The translations under genes were made by a program, and so were the position numbers. From Rhynchopus euleeides (lineage: Eukaryota; Euglenozoa; Diplonemea; Diplonemida; Diplonemidae), in the NCBI GenBank assembly GCA_963210315.1, contig OY723261.1, positions 1,550,001 to 1,614,000 of the forward strand: a DNA stretch of 64,000 nt, written 5' to 3'. Under the pieces are notes generated by a model. The model was not told where the DNA came from. It searched no databases and worked only from the letters and a program-made list of their open reading frames with translations. Positions 42,246 to 53,200 of this stretch are shown here, in pieces (the first letter of the stretch is position 1; every line of letters starts with the position of its first letter).

Positions 42246-43645
42246 CAATTTTTTTTGCGCCCCCCCCCCCCTGAACGTTCCTATGAACGTTCCTCTTTTA
42301 ACGAACAAGCTGACATGCAAATGGAATGACTGAAGACATCACTGCGGTCACATAGGCTACATGAACCTGACTACAATGATGACACCAGTTACGCACATTT
42401 CCACAGATGAGTGCCTTGACGTTTGATCATGAGAACCAAAGAACGTTTTTGCATACCATCACAGCCTAATTGCCCACACAGTACAACAACACAACACAGG
42501 CCGGAAAAAACACTGGATTTCAGACACAACCTGCATAACGAGTGAAGGGTGATCATTCTTGTGCTCCCTTCAAATTCGATTTCACTACCCCCCCCCCACA
42601 ACCGGGGCTTGTCCTGTCTTCCTCCAATGATTAGTCTTCCTCCCATCGAGGGTGCCTGCCGTGCTCCATTGGCCGGGCCCCTCTGCGTGTGCTAGTGTGT
42701 GTGTCCCTGCATTCTACCCTGCAGGCGTATGCCACACCACCACGTCTGTCATTTATGTGAGGGATGATTGGAAATTTCTTGAAGCTCATCTCGTCTGCCG
42801 TTGCATTTTGAGAGTGGAGCTGAACCGCGCTTGTTGCTGCCTGCTCCGTCCTGCTGATTCATGGGTTCTCTCCCCCCTTTCAGCAGGCCAGCACAATACA
42901 GTTTAGCACCACACCCACCTTGCAAAAACAGACGTCATCACCTTGTTATTTTTTGAATCTCGCAACACCTGGCCTCGCCGTGTCCGGAGTCATTTCCCAT
43001 ATTTTCTCTTCTGTCAAGATTATCACTGCGGCGGGTGTGGCGTGGGTGCCAGAGCTCTTATTGGCAATCCCCTTCCTCTCTTGTACATTTAGTGCGAGGG
43101 AGGGGGGGGGCCACCAAGCACCAAGCAGACACAGTAGGGGGCACAACAGACACATTGTCCGTTCTGCTTCCGATCTGGTGGTTTTGCTCCGTCCGAGTTG
43201 TCCGTGGACCCCGTCCCCCCAGTGGTGTGACCTTTGTGCCTTTGTTCCTGCAACAGGGCACCCTGTCAGTGTCACAAAGATAGCAGGCAGCGCTTGGGCA
43301 ACCCATACAACCTCCTCATCCGGCTTGCTTGTGTATTGCCCGTATTTCCGCCTTGTCTTTTTTTTTGCCTTTTTTAAACCCTGTGCCTGGAATTTTGTCC
43401 AAAAAATATCACGTTTTCGCACAAGGCATAAAATGGTCAAAAAACCCGAAAATCGGGTTTGTAGGGTATATGTCCCCTGTCTGAAAATGCAAAATATGGC
43501 CCCGCAGGTGCCCCCAGAGTGATTTAAAATTGGAAAATCGACATTTTCCACCTACGGGAAATCCCCCAAAATAGGGGGTCCCCAGTCACGAACCCCAAAA
43601 AAATGTCCCGCGCGCCTCTAAGGCACTCTGGATTTTTATTATGTC

Positions 43646-44806
43646 ATCCAGATCAGGGGCTTAGCTTGGATTTTGGGGTTGGGGCCGAAACTCGGTCAGA
43701 CTCGGTCACAGTACACACAGTTGAGTTGTCCCCCACCACCCCGTTCACCCAGAATTCGACGTTGCTGCCTTCCCGGATCCCCCCCTTCTAGAACACCAGC
43801 TCAGCAACCAGGTCTGCAACCTGAGTTTGCTTTGTTGCCTTTGTAGGTGCTGCATTGGCAGTTCCCCGCCAGTGGCGGGTGCAGTCCCGGCAGCGCAAAT
43901 AGTCCTGAAGTGGGCCGACAAAGAGCCTTCTTGGTGATCCCGTGAACTTTTCTACCTCGCAAGAGTGGCTACGGAGATACCCTGTGAATCTTCGCGACAT
44001 TCCACTCCCGCAAAGAGTACATTTGCAAGGCTTTTGCTGCTCAGTTGGCGAAGCCTGGTGGAGACAAAGCGGGGCTTGGAAACAAGCATTCAACAGAAGC
44101 AGTGCCCAGCACTGCCGTTGTCGATGCAACATTTCTCCTGTAGATGCGGACAGTCACGGGAGGTGAAGATTGCAGCGAATACGCAGCTGCAGAGATGGGA
44201 CCCTATCTCATCAAGGGTCACTTCTGGGCGCTTGTTCATGGCAGAGCAGGGCGTGCGAGGTCAAAGCATTCCTGATTAGATGCAAGCTGGAGTAGCTTGC
44301 ACGTGAGAGCGAGGTTTCCCGAGGTAAACCGCCGAATAACCTCCTGCAAGCCCAACCTCCGAAACTCGGAACAGACACCCGGGCTCCTGCAGAAGGGCAG
44401 TCTTGTGCGCCTGTGCCCACTTCAGTGGGTGTGCTGCTGGGGCATTGAAGTCCAGGCAAGGGTACGCGCCAGTGATCCCCGGGAGAGGTGCCAGGCAATG
44501 GTCAGCGATGTGGCCCAGAGCCTCCTGCACCTGCGTGCCCACCATGTTGCCGGGAGACGGAATTCGAGACTGCTGACGTTATTCGCGGGCTAGCGACGAA
44601 TCCGGGACAGAAGGAGAATGGGGTGTTCGCGTTCCGCTCGCACGCGTGCTTCACCTCCTGTGCTGCTGCACCCCATAAAAAATCCGATTTTTTCGCGGAA
44701 ATTTTTACCTTTTTTTTTTTGGGCTGACCGAGTTTTTTTCCGGGTTTGGCTGAAACTCGGTCAGCTGACCGAGTTTCCCCCCCCAAGCTAAGCCTCTGAT
44801 CCAGAT
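43646..44806. mobile_element. hAT-type element (1,145 bp) with 8-bp target duplication
   Basis: The element is 43654-44798. The target duplication ATCCAGAT is perfect at 43646-43653 and 44799-44806. The terminal inverted repeats are CAGGGGCTTAGCTTGG and its near-complement ending the element (one mismatch), with GAAACTCGGTCAG words just inside both ends. The 8-bp duplication and CAGGG-type ends fit the hAT superfamily. Minus-strand coding remnants inside (44545-44276, about 44232-44100 and 44132-43788) include a Cys/His-rich stretch (CKCTLCGSGMSRRF, TGYLRSHSC). They are broken by stops and frame changes, so the element is non-autonomous or decayed. Confidence 0.85.
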
Positions 44807-45865
44807 GTCACATCTGGGTCCAGGAACACCGGTTTTTGGCCTCAGGAAGTCGAAAAATATGTGTGGAAATTTTTATTCCTGACCAGGATCCCCTAAAAGC
44901 CCGATTTCCCCTGTTTACACATGGGGGATTTCTTGCAACGCCCGCTCGTGTGCTGAGTGTGTTATCCGCGACGTGGATGCGGTCGCCCTCTTCCTCCCAG
45001 AAGCCACTGATCTTCCTCATCCAACTTCACCTCTGGATGTACGCGGCACGTGCTTGGGTTGTCCTGTCGCAGTGCAGCAGAAGGTCCCCTGTGCACTGCT
45101 GCCCAAGCCATTTCGGCTGCACGGAATACGCCACGCAGAGTAACGTGGTCTCGCGTGACCAGCTCGTGAGGCTTGTGCCCCGAATCGAATCGATAGGCTG
45201 CGAGCTGCATTGCCTCGGTCAGTTGATGTCCTTGTGTGTGCATTTTTGTGCACAACAGTCCCTTGGGTATCTGCGCAGGTGCCTGCACTGGACCAGGACT
45301 CCTGATTTGCCTCTGGCACTTGTGATCGGAACGGATGCGGCGACATGCCACGGTGCCCATGAATAGCCATGCCGGCACGAAAGTACGTTCACGACGGTTG
45401 ATTACCATTGCTGCACTCTGTCAGAACCAAGGGTCGCAGCTCACCTGAACGCCCACCAGGCCCCCCAACAGGGGGTGAAACCAAAGGGTCCCCCCTGGGG
45501 TTTTTTAACCCAAAATTTTCGAATTCGACATGTCCCCGGGATTTCCACTATGTCGCAGATTTCGACCATTGGGTCAAGAAAACCTAAAAATCTAGGGGGG
45601 AGGTGCTGAAGGATTGCACTGAAAATTTTATCTAACTCGGTCAAAATTCCAGGCACAGGGTTTTAATTTTTTGGTTCAATTTGCGCAATTGGGGGGGCCT
45701 CTCTGTGCCTTTAGCCAGGAGTGACCCCCCCAGCTGCAACAACACCTCATCGCATTGCCACCGAGGATTCTTCATCGGCACTGCCACACACCCCCCCTCC
45801 TCCCACCGCGGGTGAACCTAAACGAATCTGTTCCCCCGCAGAGCCCCCTATACATACAGGGCAGC
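44807..45865. other. Intergenic; unassigned minus-strand frame
   Basis: A minus-strand frame of 148 codons (45408-44962) and an adjoining frame (45020-44808; GDRIHVADNTLSTRAGVARN) read like one interrupted protein but match no family I know. The rest is hairpin-prone DNA rich in A/T and G-run blocks. Confidence 0.4.
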
Positions 45866-46812
45866 GGGCAGAGCAGAGCTATTCCTAACTAGGGGTCCGG
45901 ATTCCATGATTTTGAATTTTTACTAGTTACGAGCGACGAAGCGTAGCGAAGTCGCGAAGTAACGAAGGAAATCGTACGACTGAAGCTTTGGATTAGCACC
46001 TCATGCCACTTCACAGGGCCTCAACACAGCCTTGAGACAGCAAGTGTGCGCTCAACAAAAAGTAGTCCGGAACTGTTCTCCCACAGTTGCTGGACAGGGT
46101 GTCTATAATAAAGCGAAAGGAGTACGATTTCAGATTTTTCCTCTGTCTGGCGCGTTTTTTTTTTGCACTCTGTTTAGCGCGTTTTTTTTGCACTGCAGGA
46201 AACAAAATTCTGGTGAGGATTCACCGGAGTGGAGGGTGCTGAAGGGCTGAGCGGCTGGGGGGATGCTGCCTGTGAGGGAGAAGATGCACCAAGCAAAGAC
46301 ACACGGCCCCGGAGGGGCCGTGTGTCTGTGTTCAGTGGTGCATTCCTCCGCACCTCAGTGCACTCTCCGACCTGCATGTCTACGGGGGTCTGAGCCCACA
46401 TGCAACCCCGAGTAAGGGGTGCAAACAGACACCCCATGGCCAAAATGACCCCACCGCGATCCGCACAGATCCCAAATATTCAGAGGAACAGGGTTTTGAA
46501 AAACCTGTGAGTGGGGTCCCGCTGGGTGGGTGGTGTAGGTGGGCTGCTTTCTGGTCTCCCAGTCACATCCTCCCTTCAGAAGTCCCTGAACCAGACCCAC
46601 ATTTCATGGGTGAAACTTGGCACGCACACCACCAAAATGACCCCACTACGATCCGCACGGAGCTCAAATATTGTAATAACGCCAGTCATGGGCGGCGATG
46701 CGATCAGTTTTGAGCCCCCCAAATAGGTGCCTCAGTAGCGCGTTTTTTTTGTATCCGATTTCGGTCACCAGCCCCCCGGACCCCCAGATTTAGGAAAAGC
46801 CCTGGGGCAGAG
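45866..46812. mobile_element. hAT-type element (931 bp) with 8-bp target duplication, carrying a family A repeat
   Basis: The element is 45874-46804. GGGCAGAG is duplicated perfectly at 45866-45873 and 46805-46812. The left end CAGAGCTATTCCTAACT and the right end (reverse complement CAGGGCTTTTCCTAAAT) are imperfect inverted repeats, and GGGGTCCGG follows at both. Internal blocks (GATTTCAGATTTTTCCTCTG, GGCGCG followed by T8, CAAAATGACCCCACC) are shared with the element at 58008-58875. It also contains a copy of repeat family A (45915-46125). No transposase frame. Confidence 0.85.
45915..46125 (+). repeat. Dispersed repeat family A, copy 2, inside a hAT element
   Basis: It matches 3982-4165 from TTTTTACTAGTTACGAGCG to the CCACAGTTGCTGG block and continues to GCGAAAGGAGTAC, which is also seen at 16653-16667. 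Its position inside the hAT element suggests a nested insertion or a captured segment. Confidence 0.7.
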
Positions 46813-47173
46813 GATGCGGTGGAAGGGTGAGGTAGGGTGGGGTGGGTAGAGGACTGTCTCACGCAGCCAGCGGGAGGGGTCTGTGCGAGGGGAAGGTGTA
46901 CGACGTGGGTCGCGACACCGCTCGTGCCCTTAGCGCCTTCCGTGGAGGCCCGGTGTAGGTCGTGTGGTCAGACTCTGGCTTTCTGTCGCAGCTCCCCAGC
47001 TCCTTTGCACTGCCCGATTCGGATTGTTTTCTCTCCACATCCACACCACCAGGCAGGGTGTCGCTGAGGGTTGGGTTGGCTGGGTGAGTGCAGGTTGTTG
47101 ACACATCCGGCGTCGCCCCCCCGCCACGCCCACCCCACCCCGCCCCCACTCACCCCTTTTGTGCGCAGCAGCA
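46813..47173. other. Spacer upstream of the MoaE gene
   Basis: GATGCGGTGGAAGGGTG at the start continues the paralogue of 39670-39700 interrupted by the hAT element. The final bases TTTTGTGCGCAG just before the ATG could be a splice acceptor of a 5'-UTR intron. No other gene is seen. Confidence 0.45.
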
Positions 47174-48007
47174 ATGCCGGAAGGGACGGACTGCACTTTG
47201 CACGAGGAGAGCGGCGGCTGCGTGACGTATCTCAGCATTGTCGACGATGTGATTGGCCTTGAGCACCTCTTCCATCTCGTGGCCCTCCCGTCGTGCGGCG
47301 CGGTCGCCAGCTTCTGCGGTACGACCCGCGACAACTTCGATGGCAAGGAGGTTGTGGAGCTGTTCTATGAATCGTACGACGAGATGGCCCTCAAAGAGAT
47401 GGGGAAGATTGCATCTGCCGCAAGGCACCGCTGGCCCGACGTGAAGGGCATCGCGATCGTCCACCGGAAAGGCCTTGTGCCTGTCAAGGAGTCCTCGGTG
47501 GTCATTGCCATCTCCTCCCCACACAGAGTGGTATGGCCCTCCCTCCCCCCAGCGGTGCCCAAATGTGGGACATTTTTAGAAGAACAGCTAGCTTTTCGCA
47601 CTAAAAAGATTCGTGTCAGCGTTCGGTATCTGCACACGTACACTAGCAGGCACCGTTTGTACAACCAAAGAACTCTACTCCAAGTCTTTTTGTTCTGAGA
47701 GTTGTTTGGGTTTGGGGTTGGGTGGGGGGCAGCGATGTCACACGTGCATGCCACCCCCCTCTCCTCTTTGCAGTCGTCGATGGAGGCTGTGCGCTTCTGC
47801 ATCGACACCCTGAAGGAATCTGTCCCCATCTGGAAGAAGGAGATTTACCGCGAGGGCATCCCCGGCTGGAAACAGAACAGCGAATTCCTTGCATCTGAGG
47901 TGATGCGCGGGAGGTTCAACAGCGTCGCGTGGCCCAGTGTGATTGTGTCCCTTGCGGCAGCTGCAGCCCTGCCTCTCCTCTTCTTCGGCGGGAGGCGGAA
48001 GGAGTGA
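47174..48007 (+). CDS. moaE: Molybdopterin synthase catalytic subunit (MoaE/MOCS2B) with C-terminal membrane tail
   Basis: The exons are 47174-47530 and 47774-48007 (phase 0; donor GTATGG, acceptor CTCTTTGCAG), 196 residues. Hallmarks are [74 protein letters not shown] and [11 protein letters not shown]; these contain the two Lys residues of IDxLK and WKKE that align with the MoaE active site. The large subunit works with the sulphur carrier MoaD to dithiolate precursor Z in molybdenum cofactor synthesis. Unusually, after the catalytic core the protein ends in a hydrophobic helix ([19 protein letters not shown]) and a basic GGRRKE, a tail-anchor layout. MoaE proteins are normally soluble, so membrane attachment is a prediction. 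The second exon supplies both active-site lysines and the tail, so the join is well supported. Confidence 0.92.
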
Positions 48008-48456
48008 GAAGAAGCCAATACCAAGCCCCCTTTCGTTAACCCAGCAGTTGCTGCAAAACGTGTCTCTGGCCCTTGTGTCTCTAACCCCAATAGTGCCGCG
48101 CCACTCCCCCCGGAGGGGGTGGCAGCCGAACGAGCGAACCGTGGAGTCATGGAGCCTGGCGGCTGACTCAGCTCCGAAGGGGTGGGCGGGGGTTCTTGTG
48201 AAACTCCCACCACCAACGCCCCGGCGGTTTTCCTCATCCTCCAAGCTTTGCGCGCCTAATGCACACACGGCAAACTCCGGTGCCAGCCTAACACTATTTT
48301 TTCGGTCAAAAAAAAGCGAAAATCCATTCTTATTCTTCGCATTGTCAGCGCCATCTCTTGGCTCACCTCCACCACCCCCTTCTCCTCCCAGGCCACCCCA
48401 CAACATGCGTCGCGCATAGTCCACCACCCCCCCTGCCCCCCCCACCCCCCCACACA
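48008..48456. other. Intergenic spacer, pyrimidine-rich
   Basis: Ordinary sequence ending in a strongly C-rich tract before the next start codon. No repeat or gene is recognised. Confidence 0.4.
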
Positions 48457-49962
48457 ATGTCGGCCACACCCCCGCCCGGCACGGGCCGGGCCCCCGCTCC
48501 GCACAGCCAGTCATCCTCTTCGTCGTCATCGTCGTCGTCGTCATCCTCCTCCAGCACGGGGTCCAGCTCGAGCGACTCCTCGGGAGGCGGGGGGCAGCTG
48601 TTCAGCAAGCGGGCAATGCGCAGCATCCACACGGAGCTGACCAGGCGGGACAGGCAGGAGGATGTGCACGCCCAGGAGGAGGAGGGGGGGAGGAAGAGGA
48701 AGGCACCGCCGCAGCAGGGCGCGATTGCGGCGCGGGCGAGGCGGAGGCTGCTGTCGCCGCCGGAGCCGGCGGAGCCGGAGGCACCTCAAGAGCTGCCCCT
48801 CCCCGACCCGCCACTGCTGGACCCGCTGCCGGGGGGCCAGGGCGCCGACCTGCTGCAGGTCGGCCTCAGCGCAGCACCGTCTCCAAAGGACAGCGTTGCA
48901 CCCAGCGTGCCCGGCACTCCGAAGAGCCTCGCCAGCGTTGCCGGCGAGCTGCCTCAGCTGCTGGTGCAGGATGCAGACAAGCGCTGTGCCGCCTCCCCCC
49001 TAGCAGCCCCCGCCTCGCAGGATCCCCCCTTCGGCGCCTTCGACCTGCTGAGCCCCTGTGGGAGCGAAGGGGACGGCGTGGTGCCCCCCGAGTCGGGCCA
49101 GCTGGTTGCCCGGCCCAACCTGATCCGCTGGGACCACACAGCGGCGGCGTTTGGGTGTGGGTGGGTCAGGGCTGTGCATGGGTTGCTCGGAGAGGGTGGC
49201 GGTGGTGGTGGCGGCCGCGGCGTGGTGGGTGAGCGGTTCTTCGATGTGGCGAGGGATCCGCGGGTTAGCGGGGCATTCAAGGTGCCCGGGCTGCTGCCGC
49301 ACTGCGGGATGATGCGGCGGTGGCATGCCAACCGGGAGCTGTCGGCGTATTCGTCTGTGGTGGTGGCGGGGAAGGTGGTGGCGACGTATGTCGCGCTCCG
49401 GTTTTATATGTGGCGTCGCAAGGTGATGTGGCCTGCCGTGGTGGCGGGAGCGCTGTGCGTGCTGGCGGGTGCGGAGGTCGACCCGCCTCCCATGGTGGAG
49501 GAGCCGGCGGATCTGGCGCCGCCACCGCCTCCGGCCCCAGAGCCACTGCAGCCTTCCCAGTTGGAAGCGCCGCCACCAGCACCTCAACCTGCCCCGTGTG
49601 ATATACCACTGAAGAATCCCGACGGGTCGTTGAACAGCAACGCAAGGGTGGAACATTGGCTTGGCCTGTCGAGGCTGCCCGTGCATGTCTCGAAGCAGAT
49701 GTTAGAGGTGCTCTTCTCAGCAGGCGGGAGTCGCAAGGTGTTGGATGTTCGTTTCTTCTACAAGCCGACTCCGGTTGGGAGTGGGTTTGGCATCCAGCGA
49801 ATACCGTATGGCGCGGTGCAGTTCGAATCGCCTGCGCATGTCTACACTGCGCTGCAGGATCTCTGGGTTGTGGACGGCACGGCTATACTGCAGCTCCACG
49901 ACTGTGTGGGGCCCTATCTGGGAGAGTTTGTGTCAATGGTGAACGATGCTATCACCGAGTGA
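48457..49962 (+). CDS. Unrecognised protein: Ser/Pro-rich N-terminus, hydrophobic segment, RRM-like C-terminus
   Basis: 501 residues from the ATG of MSATPPPGTG; the frame upstream is C-rich and unlikely to be coding. Residues 15-50 are a Ser run (TCA/TCG repeats at about 48510-48560). Then come a basic stretch and Pro-rich linkers. A Gly-rich conserved-looking block (RWDHTAAAFGCGWVRAVHGL) is followed by VVVAGKVVATYVALRFYMWR and a hydrophobic segment (VMWPAVVAGALCVLAGA, about 325-341) that may span a membrane. Another Pro-rich linker follows. The last about 110 residues (ARVEHWLGLSRLPVHVSKQM, LEVLFSAGG..KVLDVRFFYK, IPYGAVQFESPAHVYTALQD) have the strand-helix-strand pattern of an RNA-recognition motif with weak RNP1/RNP2 matches. 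Function unknown; the RRM reading is an inference. Confidence 0.75.
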   Translation: MSATPPPGTGRAPAPHSQSSSSSSSSSSSSSSSTGSSSSDSSGGGGQLFSKRAMRSIHTELTRRDRQEDVHAQEEEGGRKRKAPPQQGAIAARARRRLLSPPEPAEPEAPQELPLPDPPLLDPLPGGQGADLLQVGLSAAPSPKDSVAPSVPGTPKSLASVAGELPQLLVQDADKRCAASPLAAPASQDPPFGAFDLLSPCGSEGDGVVPPESGQLVARPNLIRWDHTAAAFGCGWVRAVHGLLGEGGGGGGGRGVVGERFFDVARDPRVSGAFKVPGLLPHCGMMRRWHANRELSAYSSVVVAGKVVATYVALRFYMWRRKVMWPAVVAGALCVLAGAEVDPPPMVEEPADLAPPPPPAPEPLQPSQLEAPPPAPQPAPCDIPLKNPDGSLNSNARVEHWLGLSRLPVHVSKQMLEVLFSAGGSRKVLDVRFFYKPTPVGSGFGIQRIPYGAVQFESPAHVYTALQDLWVVDGTAILQLHDCVGPYLGEFVSMVNDAITE

Positions 49963-50295
49963 TAACCGGGCTTCCATCTCGTGCTTCTATCGGCGCGATG
50001 GGCGTGCCGCTTGGTACCCTGCCAACCTAGCCCCGCAGCGCCAGCATGGCATGCGGCGTTTCCGTTGTGGCACATCTTTCTTGTGCAAAAAGAATATCAA
50101 CCGCCGCTTCGCTGTGCCAAACGCCCCGCCCCCACCCCCAAGCCAAACGCACCCCTTCGTCCCCCTTCTCTTGCTGTCGCTCTGTGTATTGATACGCCTT
50201 CCGCTGCCACACCCCACGCCACCACCCCACCACTTCTGGAACCCGCAGGCAGGTGCGCAGCACACTGCAGCCTGGGTGGTTGGGCGGAGCACACA
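49963..50295. other. Intergenic spacer
   Basis: The 333 bp between two + strand genes is C-rich (CCCCCACCCCCAAGCC near 50129). The frame of the next gene stays open upstream, but the protein there is not conserved in character. Nothing else is seen. Confidence 0.4.
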
Positions 50296-53200
50296 ATGCA
50301 GTCCCCATTCACCCCGAGGTGTGTCCGCCCGAAGGCGAAGAAGGCGAAGGTGATCGTGGACCCCCTCCACGGGCATCTGGAGGTGCCCCCCGAGCTGGTG
50401 CAGATCATCGACACACTCTACTTCCAGCGCCTGCGGGAGCTGAAGCAGCTGGGGTGCGCGGACTGGGTGTTCCCGGGTGCGGTGCACACCCGCTTCATAC
50501 ACAGCCTGGGCGTGGCACACCTTGCGAACCAGGTGATCCAGCGCATCAAGCAGCACTACCCCGAGTATGGCGTGACGGAGCGCGACTGCATCCTGGTCAG
50601 CATGGCAGGGCTGTGCCACGACATGGGGCACGGCCCCTTCTCGCATGGCTTCGAGCGTGTCGTGGAGATTGCCCTTGAGGAGGAGAGGGAGAAGGCCAAG
50701 GAGAAGGGCGACGCTGAGAGGTTGCGGGAGATCCCGGCCTCGTGGCACCACGAGCAGGCAAGCGAGCTTCTCTTCGAGGAGGCGGTGAATGAGTGCGGGC
50801 TCGACATCACACCCGACGAGGTGGCATTGGTCAAAGCAATGATCCGCGGCGTGCATGAGGATGAGGAGCGTCCGATGGACAAGCCGCTGTTCTTCTTCCA
50901 GATTGTGGCAAACAAACAGACGGGGATGGATGTGGATAAGTATGATTATCTGCTGCGCGATGCGATGTTCTGCGGGGCGAAGATCGCGTTCGATATCTCG
51001 CGCCTGTTGCGGCCGCAGGTGCGGCGGGATGGGAAGGGGAACCTCATACTGGCGTACTACCGCAAGGAGGAGTGGATGATCCACCAGCTGTTCCGGTCGC
51101 GGTTCGACATGCACCACCAGGTGTATGGGCATAGTGTGGTGGTGGCATTCACCATCATGGTGGAGGAGGTGCTGCTGCTGGCCAAGGACTGGATGCGTAT
51201 CACAGAGGCCATCACAACGCCGAAGATCTACCTGTATCTTACCGACTCAGTGCTGCACCAGATCGAGTGTCTCGATATCAACTACCCCCCGAAGGGGTTT
51301 ACGCAGGCGTCGCTGCGGAAGACGCAGAGCCTGGTGCGGCGTATCAAGCAGCGTGATCTGTACACCAGTGCGTTGCAGGATATGACGTTCAGCCTCGGGA
51401 AGAACAAGGGCATCATCGACAAGTCTAACAAGCTGCAGATAGAGCGGGATCTGGTTGCAGAGCTGGTAGAGCAGGTGCCGGAGCTGGCGGTGTTTGAGTC
51501 GGATTTCAAGGTGGTAGTGGCCGACAGGGACTTCACGCGGCGGTCAGAGAACCCCCTCTTGCGTGTGCCCTTCTACTCTGACAGGCGGAGCGACGGGCCC
51601 GTGTCGTACCTCACCACCAAGGACCTGGAGAACAGCACCCAGCCAGCTAAGTTCTGGGAACGCTATGTTCGTGTTTACATCAAAGACCGCACAGCAGAAC
51701 ATGCAGGGAACTTGGTATGTAACAGTGCAGCCATGCGGGTCGTCTGTACGCTGAGGGTCACAAGGGATGGCACAGTGATGATACAACAGGATCGGTACTA
51801 TCTGACCACACTCTGTGCGGGCTGAATACAAAAACCTGAAGAAGATCAAAAGCTTTGTCTGAGTCCGTCTGTGCACTGCTGTGCAGTCCGAAGCTGCAGT
51901 TGCATTTGCAGTTGCTGCCATCTGGGAGGGAAGATGCAACATTATGGTGCACGGCACACCGGGCATGATGACATCGCACATCAGTTCATCTTTGTAGGTT
52001 GGGACAACTGACTCCCCACGGGGACGTGCAGAGGACGCTACAGGATACAACTCCACACTGACCCGCTTCTTCGATACAAATACCAAGTCACGGGACAGCA
52101 GTTTCCACACACAGGCTCACGACACACGCCACCTTCAAGAGTTTTGCACACCACCTTCGATCACACCGACGATGCTTCAACATGCACCACCATCTGACTG
52201 CACATGCTGCTGTCTTGTCTCACATGACATGTGTAAGAGTTTTGCACACCACCTTCGATCACACCCTTGCGAAGGCTATGCAGGTGACTTGTCCTCTCTG
52301 AGATAACGTACATTGCGGCACACATCACAATCATAATCACTATCATATCACGCACTCTCGAAGCACGAAGCTCGAACATAAAGCACAAGCAATACACCAA
52401 ACAACGACCGTCAATTGGGTTGGGAGGCATCTGTCCCTGTGATGCACAGCTCCCCGCTGGACGTGCTCGGAAAGCAAAGCTGCAGGGCACGCCCTGCTGC
52501 GTTACGCATATCCATGGCCGCTCTGCGAGTGCCCGCAAGGGACGTGGGCAGCAGCGTCGAACCATGCGTCACACAGTCTCGCGATACCAGCGAATGGCAG
52601 TGTTCTGCCACGTCATAATACAATACAATAGAACAAGAGGCAGCACGTGGTGCAATTCTGCTGGGCACAGCTGTCGGTGCCGTGCTGCAGCGGGAAACAC
52701 CTCGGAGAATATGAGGGTGTGTCGGGACGGAGGTGTGTGGGTCAAGGCGGTCATAGCTAGTGGGGACACGTACGACCATCAGTCGTGTCCATCACCCGTT
52801 CCGATCTGCCAAGATATGCGACTGCGATGGTACAGCATTGGTCACACCACACACAGCCATACAATACGGTGGTGTGGATGATGACAACCTTTTCAAGTTC
52901 TTGCTTGAGTGCTTCGGCTCGCTGAGGGCAGACATCTCGGACAATGGAGTTACCTCTGACACACACAAACCCACACCACACCCACTTCCGCCTTGTGCGG
53001 AACACACACACCAAGAGTCGAGTGTCTGTTTCATTGTAAGAGTTTTGCACACCACCTTCGATCACACCCTTGCGAAGGCTATGCAGGTGACTTGTCCTCT
53101 CTGAGATAGCAGTGTCTGCAACGCAGGCACTGTGCAGGCGTGCACACATGTGTTCCACACACAGCCCTCGTCACGTGCTGACAGTACCTACCTCACCGCC

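Larger units (their letters stand above)
41042..43645. other. Intergenic; minisatellites, hairpins, BED-like remnant
   Basis: After a C run (about 41108-41126) come degenerate AAAAAATAC units (41151-41203), a minus-strand BED-like fragment (41514-41260), a stem-loop (41731-41791), the main 9-bp array (41898-42110), more C runs, a stem-loop with a shared loop (42201-42245) and a GAACGTTC pair (42278-42297). Open frames of about 200 codons face each other on both strands at 42920-43551 but lack recognisable features. Confidence 0.5.

Noticed and set aside
41830-42330. Open frames of 90-160 codons over the 9-bp minisatellite
   Set aside because: A nine-base unit has no stop in any of the six frames; the predicted peptides are just iterated KNT, KIQ, KKY or their complements.
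42920-43551. Overlapping 200-codon frames on both strands
   Set aside because: Two mutually antisense frames in hairpin-rich DNA without domains; likely chance.
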